A stretch of DNA of 64,000 nt from Thermococcus sp. Bubb.Bath (GCF_012027595.1 NZ_SNUR01000001.1:186001-250000); one strand, 5' to 3'; shown: positions 9,738 to 20,017, counted from the first letter of the stretch. Program-made: numbers and translations. Notes: a model not told the origin generated them from the sequence alone.

Positions 9738-9845
9738 TCTCACTCTTTTTCCTTTAATTGGCAAATAAGACACTGTTTAAGCTTCTATTTAAGACTTTCC
9801 ATGAAAACCTGTAGCACTGCAGACCATTTATAACCCTGTCACAAA
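9738..9845 (-). promoter_or_regulatory. Leader and promoter of array 2
   Basis: Homologous to the array 1 leader: the blocks next to the first repeat (CTCACTCTTTTTCCTTT), a CTTAAATAG box preceded by GAAAGT (about 9788-9797) and a second TATA (about 9825-9834, TTATAAATGG read leftwards) occur in the same order and spacing. Transcription runs leftwards into the array. Confidence 0.8.
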
Positions 9846-10232
9846 AATAGAGGAGCTTTTTCAGTCATTTTGTGCTTCATTGCGAATAGGAACCGGGTTC
9901 TATGAGCACACCAAACAATCGAAATCGTGTTTTTCAGAATTGAATAAGTTAGTGCGATTAAAAATTTGATCTATGGCTGTTTAGGGTCGTTTAACTATCT
10001 AAACTGGCCTTACGATTGCTCAATCCACTTTTTAGGACTTTTTCAGCTTTATTTCTCAAATGGACACATTTTGTCAAAGATTACCACTGCGGGGGTAATC
10101 AGAAATTGAAACCCGACTTACCACCGTTAAATTTCAAAAATATACGTTTTGACCCCTAAATTAAAAATCTACGGGAGAACAAGCCGCTAAAAGTAAAGAA
10201 CAAACGTCAAACTCCCTTTATTTTCGTGTGTG
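9846..10232. other. Intergenic AT-rich region right of leader 2
   Basis: No ORF or RNA gene seen. It contains the inverted counterpart (10063-10080) of the sequence at 4986-5002 and weak similarity to the distal part of leader 1. The methyltransferase gene ends at its right border. Confidence 0.5.
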
Positions 10233-11228
10233 TTACTTCTCGAACACATAGAAGTACCTCTCTAGGCTCTTGTGAACCCTCTGGTAGTACTTTCCGAGCG
10301 TTCTGAATCCCACCGCTTCGGCCTCACCTTCCCCGTCAAAGCTGGTGGGGAACGCGGTTACAAGCCTGCCACCCTCCTCAAGCACGCTGTAGATACTCCT
10401 CAAAGCCTTCCGGTAAAGCTCGTCCCTTTCCCTGCCAGCGAGAGTCGCGGCGGTGCCGTAGGGCGGGTCCGTTACCACCGCCTCAAACTTCTTCTTTGGA
10501 AAGAGCTTCTCCAGCCTCGTAGCGTCGCCGAGCTTGAGGGTGTAATCCTTTACGCCGTAGTGCCTGAGGTTGGTCTCGGCCCCCTCCACCATCTCCGGCC
10601 TTATGTCCACGCCGTAGACCCTGAGGCCAAGCAGACCGGCCTCTATGAGTATTCCACCTGCCCCCATGAAGGGGTCCAGTACTTCCCTCCTCGCTTTGGC
10701 CAGGTTAACGAGAGCCCTGGAAAAGCGCGGATGGAGTGAGATTGGCCGGAAAAACGGCCTGTGGTGGGCTTTCCTCCTCTCGAAGGTCTTTGGGTCGAAA
10801 TATTTCAGCCTTACCCCTGTGTAGAGCCTCTCGCCGCAGTAAACTCTTACGAGCGTATCAGGCTTTGAGAGGTTCACCCTGAATCCCTGAGAATGTATAA
10901 CTCCCCCAAGCTTCCGCGGGAGGTCTAAAACATCGTGCCCGCAGTTGCTCATCGTCTCGGTATCGACCTTGAATGTGCCCCTTATCGGCCAATCGACTTC
11001 CCTCGCCTTCCCGAGGAGTTCATCAACAGAATCCGCTTCGACGAGAAGAAAACCGTACTCGTGGGCCAGTCCGAGTCTGTTCAGAAACGGGAGGGCTTTC
11101 TCGTCGGCCTCGACCTTAATAACGAGGTAGTCCTGGCCGGTTATTTTCCCACCGCCCAGCTCTAGCATCGCCTTGACTTCATCCCCCGCCATCTCCGGCA
11201 GGTTTCCAAGTATTTCCACGTAGAGCAT
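10233..11228 (-). CDS. tRNA (guanine-10-N2) dimethyltransferase
   Basis: A 331-residue protein with an N-terminal THUMP-type RNA-binding region (about 1-150) and a C-terminal class I methyltransferase domain. The SAM motif DPFMGAGG is at 185-192 and the catalytic DPPYG motif at 254-258. This combination is the archaeal Trm-G10 enzyme (Trm11 family), which makes m2(2)G10 in tRNA. Related guanine-6 THUMP methyltransferases (Trm14) are similar, but length and motif spacing favour Trm-G10. It follows queE with a 9-bp gap, so two tRNA-modification genes share an operon. Confidence 0.88.
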   Translation of the reverse strand: MLYVEILGNLPEMAGDEVKAMLELGGGKITGQDYLVIKVEADEKALPFLNRLGLAHEYGFLLVEADSVDELLGKAREVDWPIRGTFKVDTETMSNCGHDVLDLPRKLGGVIHSQGFRVNLSKPDTLVRVYCGERLYTGVRLKYFDPKTFERRKAHHRPFFRPISLHPRFSRALVNLAKARREVLDPFMGAGGILIEAGLLGLRVYGVDIRPEMVEGAETNLRHYGVKDYTLKLGDATRLEKLFPKKKFEAVVTDPPYGTAATLAGRERDELYRKALRSIYSVLEEGGRLVTAFPTSFDGEGEAEAVGFRTLGKYYQRVHKSLERYFYVFEK

Positions 11229-11237
11229 CCGACCACC

Positions 11238-11999
11238 TCAGAGGACGTTGAGGTACTTGTGCACCTGGAAGCTGAGCCCGACGTTTTTTCTTCCCATTAT
11301 TCCCGCCGCCTCGCGGTAGAACTCCATCAGCTTTTCCGGGCTCATGTCTATCGGCTCTCTCGGCTGGATGACGAGCGGGGCGAGGTCTTTCAGGAGTGAG
11401 GCGTACCACCGGACGTTCTCTAATTGTGTCTCCTTCGTGACAACGAGCTTTGCATAGGTTTTCGCCCCGGCCTCCTTCAGGATTCTGATGCTCTCGATTT
11501 CCCTGAGAACAAGGCCCTTCCAGTCTTCCGTCGCCCTTGCGCTCTCGTCCTTTATGTCGACGCTCGCATAATCGGTCAGCGTTGCGATTTCTTTAATCAT
11601 CTCCGGGAGGCCGCCGTGGGTCTCGAGGAAGTTATCGAAGCCGAGCTCCTTCATCCTCTCCATCAGGGCTTTCAGGGGCTTTACCTGAAGGGTCGGCTCT
11701 CCACCGGTATAGCTTATCGAGTGTATGTCCCCAGTATCGAGCCGTAGGATGGCATCAGTCACCTCTTCCACACTCGCTGGGTTTTGCCTGTACTTGAACT
11801 TTCCGGTGAAGGGTTCCACCTCGTGCCTCCAGCGGGAAACGCGGGAAGCATCGATGTACTCCTTTGAATCGCAGTAAACGCAGTGAAGGTCGCAGCCAGC
11901 GAATCTAACGAATATCTGCCTCCTCCCGAACGCGGAGCCTTCGACGCTCCCCCCTTCTCCCTGCCAGCTGTTGAAGACCTCTGCTATGATGACCCGCAT
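11238..11999 (-). CDS. queE: 7-carboxy-7-deazaguanine synthase (QueE)
   Basis: A 253-residue radical SAM enzyme with the CxxxCxxC cluster at C36, C40 and C43 (AGCDLHCVYCDS). The N-terminal FNSWQGEGG and the SAM-binding SYTGGEPTLQ match QueE. It converts 6-carboxytetrahydropterin to 7-carboxy-7-deazaguanine, the precursor of archaeosine at tRNA position 15. It lies between a small conserved gene and the Trm-G10 gene in a leftward run. Confidence 0.92.
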   Translation of the reverse strand: MRVIIAEVFNSWQGEGGSVEGSAFGRRQIFVRFAGCDLHCVYCDSKEYIDASRVSRWRHEVEPFTGKFKYRQNPASVEEVTDAILRLDTGDIHSISYTGGEPTLQVKPLKALMERMKELGFDNFLETHGGLPEMIKEIATLTDYASVDIKDESARATEDWKGLVLREIESIRILKEAGAKTYAKLVVTKETQLENVRWYASLLKDLAPLVIQPREPIDMSPEKLMEFYREAAGIMGRKNVGLSFQVHKYLNVL

Positions 12000-12008
12000 T
12001 CTATCACC

Positions 12009-12269
12009 TCAAAGCTCCTCGACGTCCAGTCCCTTCACATGCTCGCTCACGAAGCCCTCAAGAATTTCGACCTTAACTTCCCTCCCCTCGCCAGTCATGT
12101 CCGCCATTAGCTTTACCGCCCTCGCGTAGTCCCACAGGCGTCTCTTGGCCTCTCCCGTTACTCTTTCGGCCATCACTATTAGCTCCCTCTCTTCGGGATG
12201 GGCGCTTACCCACTCAACGACTTTTCTCGCGTCCTCCTCAGTGAAGATGCCTCCCTTTCTGAACAACAT
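12009..12269 (-). CDS. Small hypothetical protein, 86 residues
   Basis: Predicted 86-residue soluble, charged, mostly helical protein (FTEEDARKVVEWVSAHPEE..., then TGEAKRRLWDYARAVKLMAD). I do not recognise a family. I chose the ATG at 12269, which has AAGGTGG about 10 bp upstream; the longer frame to 12305 adds a cysteine-rich stretch with no ribosome binding site. The stop lies 9 bp before queE, which suggests cotranscription and perhaps an accessory role in tRNA modification, but this is inference only. Confidence 0.7.
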   Translation of the reverse strand: MLFRKGGIFTEEDARKVVEWVSAHPEERELIVMAERVTGEAKRRLWDYARAVKLMADMTGEGREVKVEILEGFVSEHVKGLDVEEL

Positions 12270-12378
12270 ACATACCACCTTTTCAGTCCATTGGGGACAG
12301 CACAATCGAATTATTTGATTGTTTAATTGTTTTATTATTTAATCATCTAAACTTTTGGCTCTACTATCGGCGCGTCCG

Positions 12379-12867
12379 TCAAATGTACTTCAGGAGCAGC
12401 TCCAGTGCACTCTCAAAGACTTCTCTGTCTTCGTCCTCAAGTATGGAATCCAGGTAGTGGATGTTTGCTATGTTAATGAGGACGTACGCGGTGTTTCTGT
12501 CCAGTCCGAGGTCGTAGGCCTCGTATATCACTATCTCCTTCCCTAAGGCTTTGTTCATTAGGTCGACAAAGTGCCTGATGTCCTCCACGCTCAGCTCGTC
12601 CCACTTGCTCTCCAGTTCGTCAAAATACCTCTCAAGCAGCCGGATTTCCTCAAGGTCAAGGTTTAAGGTTCCCTCCGCGAACGGAAACTCCCCGACGCGG
12701 AAGACTTTGACACCGTCCCTGTCCTGGATTCCGATGGAGTCCCAGAGGATGATCCCCTCGATGGGATTGTGCCCGTACCTGCCAGTCAAATACGAGAACG
12801 CCTCAAGGACGCGATCCATGTCGTCTATGAACTCCTCTTCATCCTCAAAGTGGATTATCTTGCTCAC
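12379..12867 (-). CDS. Hypothetical acidic protein, about 162 residues
   Basis: A leucine- and glutamate-rich helical protein (IIHFEDEEEFIDDMDRVLEAFSYL...) with no motif I recognise. GTG at 12867 is preceded by GGGAGG at ideal spacing; a GTG at 12888 and an ATG at 12879 are alternatives in the same frame. It stands alone on the minus strand, separated from the next gene by about 110 bp of AT-rich DNA, and is divergent from topA. Confidence 0.65.
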   Translation of the reverse strand: MSKIIHFEDEEEFIDDMDRVLEAFSYLTGRYGHNPIEGIILWDSIGIQDRDGVKVFRVGEFPFAEGTLNLDLEEIRLLERYFDELESKWDELSVEDIRHFVDLMNKALGKEIVIYEAYDLGLDRNTAYVLINIANIHYLDSILEDEDREVFESALELLLKYI

Positions 12868-13054
12868 GGTTCCTCCCATCTTTCGCACCGCTCTGAGTTC
12901 GATGGGGCCTATTAAAGGATATCGCCCGGCAGATTTTTAGGGTAATAACCCAAAATCCCAATGCCCGACGAGTATTGGGTTGCGATGAAGTCGGGACCCC
13001 CAGGGGCGACACTCGCAAAGCCCCCCTTCCGCTTCCTCCAAAACCTGTTCCGCA

Positions 13055-13066
13055 GGATTTTTATAC
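13055..13066 (+). promoter_or_regulatory. topA promoter
   Basis: The segment GATTTTTATACG is a TATA element about 35 bp before the topA ATG, implying a short or absent 5' leader; GAGGTG at 13084-13089 is the ribosome binding site. Confidence 0.6.
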
Positions 13067-13095
13067 GCCGCCCCGTACAAAGTTGAGGTGTTGTT

Positions 13096-15291
13096 ATGGT
13101 CACGCTCATCATCGCTGAGAAGCCCAACGTTGCCAGGAAGATAGCCTATGCCCTGGCCGAAGGCAAACCCGTGAGAAAGACCATCGGGAAGGTGGGCTAT
13201 TACGAGTTCACACGGGACGGAAAGAAGGTCATCGTGGCTCCCGCGGTAGGACATCTCTTCTCTCTCGCCCCCAAAGTTAAGACCTACGGTTATCCCATTT
13301 TCGACATCGAATGGGTGCCTGTCTATGTCGCCGAAAAGGGGAAGAGCTACGCAAAGGACTATATAAAGGCCCTTGCGACGCTGGCAAAGCAAGCCGATGA
13401 GTTCGTCGTCGCCTGCGATTACGACACGGAGGGTGAGGTCATAGGCTACACCGCCCTCAAATACGCCTGCGGTGTCGACCCGTCAAAGGCGAAGAGGATG
13501 AAGTTCTCGGCTTTAACCAAGGCGGACCTCCTCAAGGCCTGGTACAACATGGAATCGACGATAAACTTCGGTATGGCCGATGCTGGCGTGGCGAGGCATG
13601 TTCTGGACTGGTATTGGGGCGTTAACCTCTCCAGGGCCCTTACGTCAGCCATAAAGCGCGCCAGCGGCAAGTGGATGGTACTCTCAACAGGTAGAGTCCA
13701 GGGGCCCACCTTGAAGTTCCTGGTTGATCGAGAGAAGGAGATTCAGAACTTCAAACCGACCCCCTACTGGGTCATAAAGATGGTTCTGGAGAAGAATGGG
13801 GAGGGGTACACCGCCAACTACGAGAAGGAACGCATCCTCAACGAGGAAGAGGCCAAGAGGATAGTCGAGGAGGCCAAGAAGGGGCCGGCTTTCGTTGAGA
13901 GGATTGAGGTCAAACAGCAGAGCAGAAAGCCTCCTGTGCCCTTTGACCTCGGAACCCTCCAGAGGGAGGCCTATTCAGCCTTCGGATACTCTCCAAAGAA
14001 GACGCTGGATATAGCACAGAAGCTTTATGAGAAGGGCTTACAGTCGTATCCAAGGACGAGTTCTCAGAAGCTCCCGAAGAACCTCAACCTGAAGGGCATA
14101 ATCCAGAAGCTGGCTCACCTCTCGGATTACAAGCCCTTCGCCCATGAACTCCTGGGGAAGGATAAGCTCAAACCCGTTGAGGGCAAGAAGGAAGACCCTG
14201 CCCATCCAGCCATCTACCCAACCGGAGAGCTCCCAAAGCCCGGTGACCTCACAAAGGACGAACAGAACATCTACGACCTGGTCGTCAGGCGTTTTCTGGC
14301 TCTCTTCATGGAGCCCGCGGTAAGGGAAACGATGAGGGTCATCATAAACTCCAACAACCATCGCTTCATCCTGAGCGGTGCGAGAACCGTTAAGGAGGGC
14401 TGGCTAAAGGTATATGGTAAGTACGTCAAGTTCGACGAGGTTATCCTTCCTGCTTTCAAGGAAGGTGAGTCCGTCAAAGTCCTCCAGATAAAGCGCGAGA
14501 AGAAGAAGACCAAACCACCGGCGCGCTACTCTCCGGCGGCGGTCATCAAGAGGATGGAAGACTTGGGAATTGGAACCAAGGCAACCCGCGCCCAGATACT
14601 GGAAACCCTGTACAGCAGGGGCTACATCGAGGGCAAGAGGAAGATAAAGGTCACCCCGCTGGGAATGCGCGTTGTCGAGGCCCTTGAGAAGAACGTCCCC
14701 GACATAGTCAGCGTCGAGCTCACCAAAGCCTTTGAGGGGAAGATGGAGGACATCATGGCCGGAAAAGCGAACAAGGATCAGGTCATCGAGGAGAGCAAGA
14801 ATGATTTGGTAAAAATCCTCGATGTCTTCAAAGAGAAGGAGCTCGACATAGGTAGAATGCTCCTGGAAAGCACAGGAACCGGGGTAACAACAAGCAAAGA
14901 AACAGCGAAGAAGACCAAAGCCGTGAATGAGCTCAGCGAGGAAGAGGAGAAGGCGGTTCAAAAGGCAGTGGATGGAGAATCCGGCTCCGAACCAGTTAAA
15001 AAGCCCGAACGAAAGGCCCTCGTCATCGGTAAGTGTCCCAAATGTGGCGGCGACCTTGTGGTCCGCTACAACAGGAAGACCGGAAAGCGCTTCGTCGGCT
15101 GCTCGAACTGGCCCAAGTGCGACGTCACCTACCCCCTCCTACAGCGCGGTAAGATAATCCCGACCAACAAGACCTGCTGCGGTGGGGCGCCCGTCGTGAA
15201 GATACGCGAGGGAAACCGCGAATACGAGATATGCGTTGACATGAACTGCAAGGACTGGAAAAAGGGCGGTGGTTCCAGTGGAAAACGCTGA
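13096..15291 (+). CDS. topA: DNA topoisomerase I (type IA)
   Basis: A 731-residue type IA topoisomerase. It has an N-terminal TOPRIM domain (LIIAEKP at 4-10, DYDTEGE at 108-114), the active-site tyrosine at about 318 in [10 protein letters not shown], and C-terminal zinc ribbons (CPKCGG ... CSNWPKC, then CC ... CVDMNC). It relaxes negative supercoils by single-strand passage. The C-terminal zinc part separates it from reverse gyrase and matches the Thermococcales topA. The stop lies just after the start of the next gene, so the two are probably cotranscribed. Confidence 0.95.
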   Translation: MVTLIIAEKPNVARKIAYALAEGKPVRKTIGKVGYYEFTRDGKKVIVAPAVGHLFSLAPKVKTYGYPIFDIEWVPVYVAEKGKSYAKDYIKALATLAKQADEFVVACDYDTEGEVIGYTALKYACGVDPSKAKRMKFSALTKADLLKAWYNMESTINFGMADAGVARHVLDWYWGVNLSRALTSAIKRASGKWMVLSTGRVQGPTLKFLVDREKEIQNFKPTPYWVIKMVLEKNGEGYTANYEKERILNEEEAKRIVEEAKKGPAFVERIEVKQQSRKPPVPFDLGTLQREAYSAFGYSPKKTLDIAQKLYEKGLQSYPRTSSQKLPKNLNLKGIIQKLAHLSDYKPFAHELLGKDKLKPVEGKKEDPAHPAIYPTGELPKPGDLTKDEQNIYDLVVRRFLALFMEPAVRETMRVIINSNNHRFILSGARTVKEGWLKVYGKYVKFDEVILPAFKEGESVKVLQIKREKKKTKPPARYSPAAVIKRMEDLGIGTKATRAQILETLYSRGYIEGKRKIKVTPLGMRVVEALEKNVPDIVSVELTKAFEGKMEDIMAGKANKDQVIEESKNDLVKILDVFKEKELDIGRMLLESTGTGVTTSKETAKKTKAVNELSEEEEKAVQKAVDGESGSEPVKKPERKALVIGKCPKCGGDLVVRYNRKTGKRFVGCSNWPKCDVTYPLLQRGKIIPTNKTCCGGAPVVKIREGNREYEICVDMNCKDWKKGGGSSGKR

Positions 15292-16078
15292 AACCGCCAG
15301 AAAGTTCCTTGAGAACGCCAGGATGGCCTTCAGGGAGCTTCGGGTGAAGTCCATCCAGAAAAAGCTGACTCTAGAGGACCTCCGCGACGCACAGGTTGGT
15401 ATCTTCCTGAACCTCGCCGACGCGAGCCTCCGCTTCTTCCTGGAGGGGAACTCGGAGGGTCTTGATGACTGTTACGTAACCTTCCTTGAGGCGCTGCTCT
15501 TCCTTAGAGATGAAGGACTCTTAGTGAGCATTCCAGAGGTTGGAGTCCAGCTCGGTGCCCTCTCCAACCTCGACCCGGAGGAGGGTTTTTCTCTCGACAG
15601 GAGGCTCTCGCTCCTTGGTGAGCCAAAGGAGATTCAGGTGTGGGCCAACAGGGTGATAAAGCTCAGAAAGGCCCTAAATGGGGAACCCCCAAGGGAACCA
15701 CTAAGGGAGCTGGGGTACGGCACGAGCGAGGGTGATAGGCGGTTCCCCCTTCTCCTCAAAGCCGCGAGGAGAATATACGAGATGAACCCACCGGGGATCG
15801 AGGAGTTCTCAACGCTGCTCTACCTTGAGATGAGGCTCGGCCTTGAACCCACCTCCATACTCTGCAGGGACGGCCGCTGTGAGGAGATATCCAAGCTTGT
15901 AGATGTGGATAACTTTGAGAAGGTCGCCTCCGGGGACGTTGATGTCTACTACCGGTTTTCCAGCGGGAAGAGGGTAACCTCTCGCTGGGGAAGCGTGAAC
16001 CTGGGCACTCCTGTAGAAATAGTGGTTTTCTCAAGAAGAAAGAATAGGGGGTTTAGATGCGTTAAAGAAGCTGTTTGA
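15278..16078 (+). CDS. Hypothetical protein, about 266 residues
   Basis: I do not recognise the family. The protein is soluble and helical in its first two thirds ([29 protein letters not shown]...), with a C-terminal beta-rich part including CRDGRCEEI. The GTG at 15278 lies inside the end of topA, 5 bp after a GGGCGGTGG ribosome binding site; a GTG at 15269 is possible. The coupling to topA suggests a shared operon. The 3' end overlaps the convergent reductase gene by 17 bp. Confidence 0.7.
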   Translation: MENAETARKFLENARMAFRELRVKSIQKKLTLEDLRDAQVGIFLNLADASLRFFLEGNSEGLDDCYVTFLEALLFLRDEGLLVSIPEVGVQLGALSNLDPEEGFSLDRRLSLLGEPKEIQVWANRVIKLRKALNGEPPREPLRELGYGTSEGDRRFPLLLKAARRIYEMNPPGIEEFSTLLYLEMRLGLEPTSILCRDGRCEEISKLVDVDNFEKVASGDVDVYYRFSSGKRVTSRWGSVNLGTPVEIVVFSRRKNRGFRCVKEAV

Positions 16079-17252
16079 GCAGGGAAATCCTGCGCTTGCT
16101 CAGGAGAACCTTCGGGTGCTTCAGGAGTGCTTTGATGACCTCTCCGTAGTCCCCGCCGGCTATCTTCTCAGCGTCCGCGCTGCTGAGGAGCTGAATGAAC
16201 AGGTCGAGGTCCTCATCCGTGAGCTTCTCGGTAACCTTCCTGACCTTGAGAACCTTCTCAAGCCTCTTTCCGTCGGTCTCCCACCACTCCTTGGTATAGT
16301 TCTGGAGGAGTGAGATGTTCTCCTCTTCGAGGGCCTTGTTTATCCACTTGCTCGCTATGGTTCCCGCTTCCATCGCCTCGGCCATTCCGCCACCGTGCAT
16401 CGGGTTAACCTGCCTGGCAGCGTCTCCAACTACGAGGACGTTGTCCTTTGCAAGCTCCTTGACGAAGCCACCAACCGGGACAACACCGACGTTTATCTCA
16501 AGGAGCTTCTTGGCGGGTATGTTGTTCTCCCTGAGCCACTTGTCGAGGTAGTACTTGGCCGTCTGCGGATTATCCGAGTTGATGCCTATTCCGACGTTGG
16601 CCCTGTCCTCGTCCTTCGGGAAGACCCAGACGTATCCCCTGGGAGCGACCTCGTTGCCAAACCAGAGGTGTATGAGGTCGGGGTCGTAGCCCTCTATGAG
16701 CATCTCGTACTCGTAGCTTGAATCGAACTCATGCGGTGGAGCGTAGGTGTTTATCCCTGCTTTTCTGGCTATGGTGCTCTCAACGCCGTCAGCGGCGACG
16801 ATTACCTCGGCATAGATCTCGACCGGTTCGTCCTCATGCTTTGCCTTGATTCCAGCTATTCTGCCATCTTTCCTTATGACGTCTTGAGCCTCCGTCCTCG
16901 CGAGAACATCTGCACCGGCCTTGGCGGCGTAGTAAGCGAGCATCTTGTCAAAGACCTTTCTCTCAAGGATTACGCCGCTGGCCTCTTTGTACCTGAGCTC
17001 CAGCTCGTAGCCGCTCGGGGAGTAGAGCTTTGCACCGTAAATCTCGCGGTTGATGTAGCGCTTGTCGTAGGGGATGTCGTACTCCTCGAAGACCTTTATG
17101 CTTATGCCCTCGGCGCACTGCTTTGGACTTCCTATGGCGGGCTTCTTATCGATAAGAAGAACCGAGTAACCGGCTTTAGCAACGTTTCTGGCCACTATCG
17201 GGCCGGCGATACCCGCGCCGACAACGACGACGTCGTATTTCATCTCGTTCAT
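16062..17252 (-). CDS. Geranylgeranyl reductase family (archaeal lipid) flavoprotein
   Basis: A 396-residue FAD enzyme. The dinucleotide-binding motif [14 protein letters not shown] is at about 10-23, with the family segments [25 protein letters not shown] and GYVWVFPKD. This matches digeranylgeranylglycerophospholipid reductase, which saturates the isoprenoid chains of archaeal membrane lipids. GAGGTGA precedes the ATG at 17252. The start overlaps the ferredoxin stop (ATGA), and the ferredoxin is the likely electron donor. Confidence 0.9.
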   Translation of the reverse strand: MNEMKYDVVVVGAGIAGPIVARNVAKAGYSVLLIDKKPAIGSPKQCAEGISIKVFEEYDIPYDKRYINREIYGAKLYSPSGYELELRYKEASGVILERKVFDKMLAYYAAKAGADVLARTEAQDVIRKDGRIAGIKAKHEDEPVEIYAEVIVAADGVESTIARKAGINTYAPPHEFDSSYEYEMLIEGYDPDLIHLWFGNEVAPRGYVWVFPKDEDRANVGIGINSDNPQTAKYYLDKWLRENNIPAKKLLEINVGVVPVGGFVKELAKDNVLVVGDAARQVNPMHGGGMAEAMEAGTIASKWINKALEEENISLLQNYTKEWWETDGKRLEKVLKVRKVTEKLTDEDLDLFIQLLSSADAEKIAGGDYGEVIKALLKHPKVLLSKRRISLLKQLL

Positions 17253-17452
17253 TCTTTCACCTCCAGTGGCTCAGCGCTTAAAGCTCCAACCGGGCAGGCG
17301 TTGATGCATATCCTGCAGCTTATGCACTCCTCCTGGATGAACTCCCAGCCACTCGAGTGGACTTCAATGGCGAGGGTCGGGCAGACACCGGCGCAGCCGC
17401 CACAGAGGTAGCACCTGTCCTCATTGACCACAACTTTAATCTTCTCCGGCAT
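17249..17452 (-). CDS. 2[4Fe-4S] ferredoxin
   Basis: A 67-residue ferredoxin with two CxxCxxCxxxCP motifs (C14, C17, C20, C24 and C43, C46, C49, C53). I use the ATG at 17452, which has GGCGGTGA just upstream; a GTG at 17461 would add three residues. It overlaps the 3' end of surR by 17 bp and the reductase start by 4 bp, so surR, ferredoxin and reductase form one leftward operon. It is probably the reductant for the lipid reductase. Confidence 0.9.
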   Translation of the reverse strand: MPEKIKVVVNEDRCYLCGGCAGVCPTLAIEVHSSGWEFIQEECISCRICINACPVGALSAEPLEVKE

Positions 17453-18149
17453 TGGTGTCACCGCCGTTTTGTTTTAGCCTTTCCTCATCGATTTCGATGA
17501 AGTTCTCTTTTATTCTTAACGGTACGAATCTGTCCAGTTCCTGTGCCTTTACGAGGACTTCTCTCTCCTTGAGGTTGAGCCTGTCGCTGAGCTCGTCCAC
17601 AGTGGCACCGCCCGTGAGGAGTATGTAGTGGAGAATGGCCAGCTGTGTCATGTCACCTATCTCCCTCAGGTAGCGCTCCTTTATCTCCCTCATCAGCTCG
17701 TTTCTCCGGCTCTCTATTGTTCTGAGAAGCTCCAGAACCTTCTCGAGCTCCTTCGTAAGGAGAAGGAAGGATTGCACCTCGTCCAGAAGCCCTTCGTGTT
17801 TTTCGGGGATTCCGCTTATATCAATCGAGGCCTTTTTGAGGCCGTCGTTTGAGAGCTCAAGGCCGCGATACCAGAAGAGGTTTGGAGTTAAGGTGACTAC
17901 GTACGTCTTTGCGGTGTTTATCTCGTAGTATTTTCTCGCCGGGCCGAGGAACGGGCCCTCCCTCTCGTAGGACTTCAAAATTCCCTCGCGCTCCATTATT
18001 TTAAGGTGCTTGGCGACGGCGGTCGAAGAAACGCTTACTTTATTACTTAAAAAGCTGAAGTAGCATTCAGTACACGTCAGATGGCTTAAAAGATCCCTCC
18101 GGACCTTGTTTCCTAGAATGTAAAACACATCCGGTTCCGTCTCAGGCAT
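17436..18149 (-). CDS. surR: SurR, sulfur-responsive transcription regulator
   Basis: A 237-residue ArsR-like winged-helix regulator. The N-terminus (DVFYILGNKVRRDLLSHLTC, then SVSSTAVAKHLKIMEREGIL) follows P. furiosus SurR closely, including the redox CxxC pair (C26, C29 in CTECYF) whose oxidation by sulfur abolishes DNA binding. A second helix-turn-helix-like segment (GATVDELSDRLNLKEREV) is near residue 200. The ATG at 18149 is preferred; the frame extends upstream without support. It is divergent from pdo, the arrangement known in P. furiosus, where SurR controls the switch between hydrogen and sulfide metabolism. Confidence 0.93.
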   Translation of the reverse strand: MPETEPDVFYILGNKVRRDLLSHLTCTECYFSFLSNKVSVSSTAVAKHLKIMEREGILKSYEREGPFLGPARKYYEINTAKTYVVTLTPNLFWYRGLELSNDGLKKASIDISGIPEKHEGLLDEVQSFLLLTKELEKVLELLRTIESRRNELMREIKERYLREIGDMTQLAILHYILLTGGATVDELSDRLNLKEREVLVKAQELDRFVPLRIKENFIEIDEERLKQNGGDTNAGED

Positions 18150-18206
18150 GGCCCACACCACCCAAATCTGTGACGTAAAGCTTATATAGTGAACATTCAA
18201 CCTTAA

Positions 18207-18215
18207 GTTGCAAAC
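18207..18215 (+). promoter_or_regulatory. SurR-type half site GTTnnnAAC (first)
   Basis: GTTGCAAAC matches the published SurR core GTTn3AAC exactly. It lies in the surR-pdo intergenic region, about 58 bp upstream of surR and 67 bp upstream of pdo, which supports mutual autoregulation and redox control. Confidence 0.7.
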
Positions 18216-18252
18216 CTGGGGATTCCAGGTCACGTTTGATTGCGTTCAGCGG

Positions 18253-18261
18253 GTTATAAAC
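18253..18261 (+). promoter_or_regulatory. SurR-type site overlapping pdo TATA box
   Basis: GTTATAAAC also satisfies GTTn3AAC and is at the same time the likely TATA element of pdo, about 21-29 bp before its ATG. Binding here would compete with the transcription machinery. The match could be chance, because TATA boxes in this genome often read GTTATAAA. Confidence 0.5.
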
Positions 18262-18281
18262 CTTTAGACGGAGGTGCTGGT

Positions 18282-18962
18282 ATGGGATTGATTAGCGATT
18301 CCGACAAGAAAGTAATTAGGGAGGAGTTCTTCTCCAAGCTGGCCAACCCGGTCAAGATTATCGGCTTTACTGGCAAGGAGCACTGCCAGTACTGCGAGCA
18401 GCTCAAGCAGCTCGTTCAGGAGCTCGCCGAGCTCAGCGACAAGCTCACCTACGAGTTCCACGACTTCGACACAGAGGAGGGCAAAAAGATAGCCGGGGAG
18501 TACAGGATCGACCGTGCCCCGGCCGTTACCATAACCCAGGACGGCAAGGATATGGGCGTCAGGTTCTTCGGCCTTCCAGCTGGCCACGAGTTCGGTGCGT
18601 TTCTCGAGGACATAGTTGACGTCAGCAACGCCACCACCGACCTCATGCCGGAGAGCAAGCAGGAACTCGTCGGGATTAACAGGGACGTCAGGATACTCGT
18701 CTTCGTCACCCCGACCTGCCCGTACTGCCCGCTCGCCGTCAGGATGGCCCACAAGTTAGCCATAGAGAACACCAACGCCGGCAAGGGCAAGATACTCGGC
18801 GACATGGTCGAGGCCATCGAGTACCCGGAGTGGGCCGACCAGTACAGCGTCATGGCCGTCCCGAAGATCGTCATCCAGGTGGACGGCGAGGACAAGGTCC
18901 AGTTCGAGGGAGCATACCCGGAGAAGATGTTCATGGAGAAGCTCCTCGCAGCCCTCGAGTGA
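18282..18962 (+). CDS. pdo: Pdo, protein disulfide oxidoreductase (glutaredoxin-like)
   Basis: A 226-residue protein of two thioredoxin-fold units with active sites CQYC (C35, C38) and CPYC (C146, C149). This two-domain form is the hyperthermophile Pdo, which oxidises, reduces and isomerises protein disulfides and, with a thioredoxin reductase-like enzyme, forms a cytoplasmic redox system. GGAGGTG precedes the ATG at 18282. Divergent from surR and flanked by SurR-type sites, as in P. furiosus. Confidence 0.95.
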   Translation: MGLISDSDKKVIREEFFSKLANPVKIIGFTGKEHCQYCEQLKQLVQELAELSDKLTYEFHDFDTEEGKKIAGEYRIDRAPAVTITQDGKDMGVRFFGLPAGHEFGAFLEDIVDVSNATTDLMPESKQELVGINRDVRILVFVTPTCPYCPLAVRMAHKLAIENTNAGKGKILGDMVEAIEYPEWADQYSVMAVPKIVIQVDGEDKVQFEGAYPEKMFMEKLLAALE

Positions 18963-19090
18963 GGGCTTTTGTTCCTTTCCCTTCGCTTTTCTGCCTTCTC
19001 ACTTCCCTGTTAATGCAGCCATCTTTTGAACTTTTGGAGTTTCCACGGAAAAGTTATAAATCTCACGGCCCACCCATAGCGGGGGAGCCA

Positions 19091-20017
19091 ATGAGCACGA
19101 GGATAGGTGGTGTGAACGTCAGGTTTACCGGGGAGCTTGACGACGGTTTTGAGGACGCTTTTAGTGGGCTCTTCTCGAGGCGCTATCTTCCCGACGTGAG
19201 ACCCGGTTCAGGGGATCCTCAGGTCGTCGTTGAGCGTTTTAAGGGCGAAGAGTTTAGGGTCTTCAGCTCGTCTTATGACTACCTTGGTAAGGACGAGTAC
19301 AAGATAGAGTCCAGCGTCCCCTCCGCCTACGGCAACGAGGCGCCGATTTTCTTCATACTCCAGGCGGCGGCGAGGGCCGCGGCAAAGTCAGGAAGGATGT
19401 TCATAACAGACTCCGTCGGCATCGTGGCACCCAGCGGCAAAGCGATCCTGTTCGTGGGCTACCCACATACCGGTAAGAGCACGATGTCGGTTCTCGCCTT
19501 GGCCCGCGGACTACCGGTTCTGAGCACCGAGAACACCGTTGTGGAGGTCAGGAACGGGAAGCTCTACATCATTGGTGGGACTGAGGTTCTGGTCTACGAC
19601 CCACGCGTTGAGGGAATCTACGACGTCGATGTTCCCTGCGACGAACAGACGAGGAGCGGTTATAGAATAAAGGATCTGAAGGACGATCCTGAGAGGAAGT
19701 GGCTCCTTAAAAAGGGCGTTGAGATAGACATGATGGTCGTCCTCCACGCGGCCTTCAACTGCATGGAGGCCAGCTTCTCCCAAATAAAGGGGAGGAAGGT
19801 CAGAAAGACCCTCTGGTACTTCTCGACCGCGCTCATGAAGGGCCTCGACTACTACGAGCCCGCCCCGCTCCATGTCCCAATGAACGAAGAGATAAGCGAT
19901 AACCTCCGCGAGTTCCTTGAAACTGCATCGGCAAGCTATTCCGGCAGAATGTACGAGGCCTTCGGCAACCACAGGACTGTCTTTGAGAGAGTTCTTGAGG
20001 TGGCATCGTCCCTCTGA
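19091..20017 (+). CDS. P-loop protein resembling HPr kinase/PEPCK fold
   Basis: A 308-residue protein. The P-loop GYPHTGKST lies near residue 129, following a GIVAPSGKAILF strand, an arrangement seen in HPr kinase-like and PEPCK-like proteins. I cannot name the substrate. The ATG at 19091 has GGGGGAG just upstream and a TATA element (AGTTATAAAT) about 35 bp before; the upstream frame extension is a shadow of pdo. It is a single gene with its own promoter. Confidence 0.7.
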   Translation: MSTRIGGVNVRFTGELDDGFEDAFSGLFSRRYLPDVRPGSGDPQVVVERFKGEEFRVFSSSYDYLGKDEYKIESSVPSAYGNEAPIFFILQAAARAAAKSGRMFITDSVGIVAPSGKAILFVGYPHTGKSTMSVLALARGLPVLSTENTVVEVRNGKLYIIGGTEVLVYDPRVEGIYDVDVPCDEQTRSGYRIKDLKDDPERKWLLKKGVEIDMMVVLHAAFNCMEASFSQIKGRKVRKTLWYFSTALMKGLDYYEPAPLHVPMNEEISDNLREFLETASASYSGRMYEAFGNHRTVFERVLEVASSL

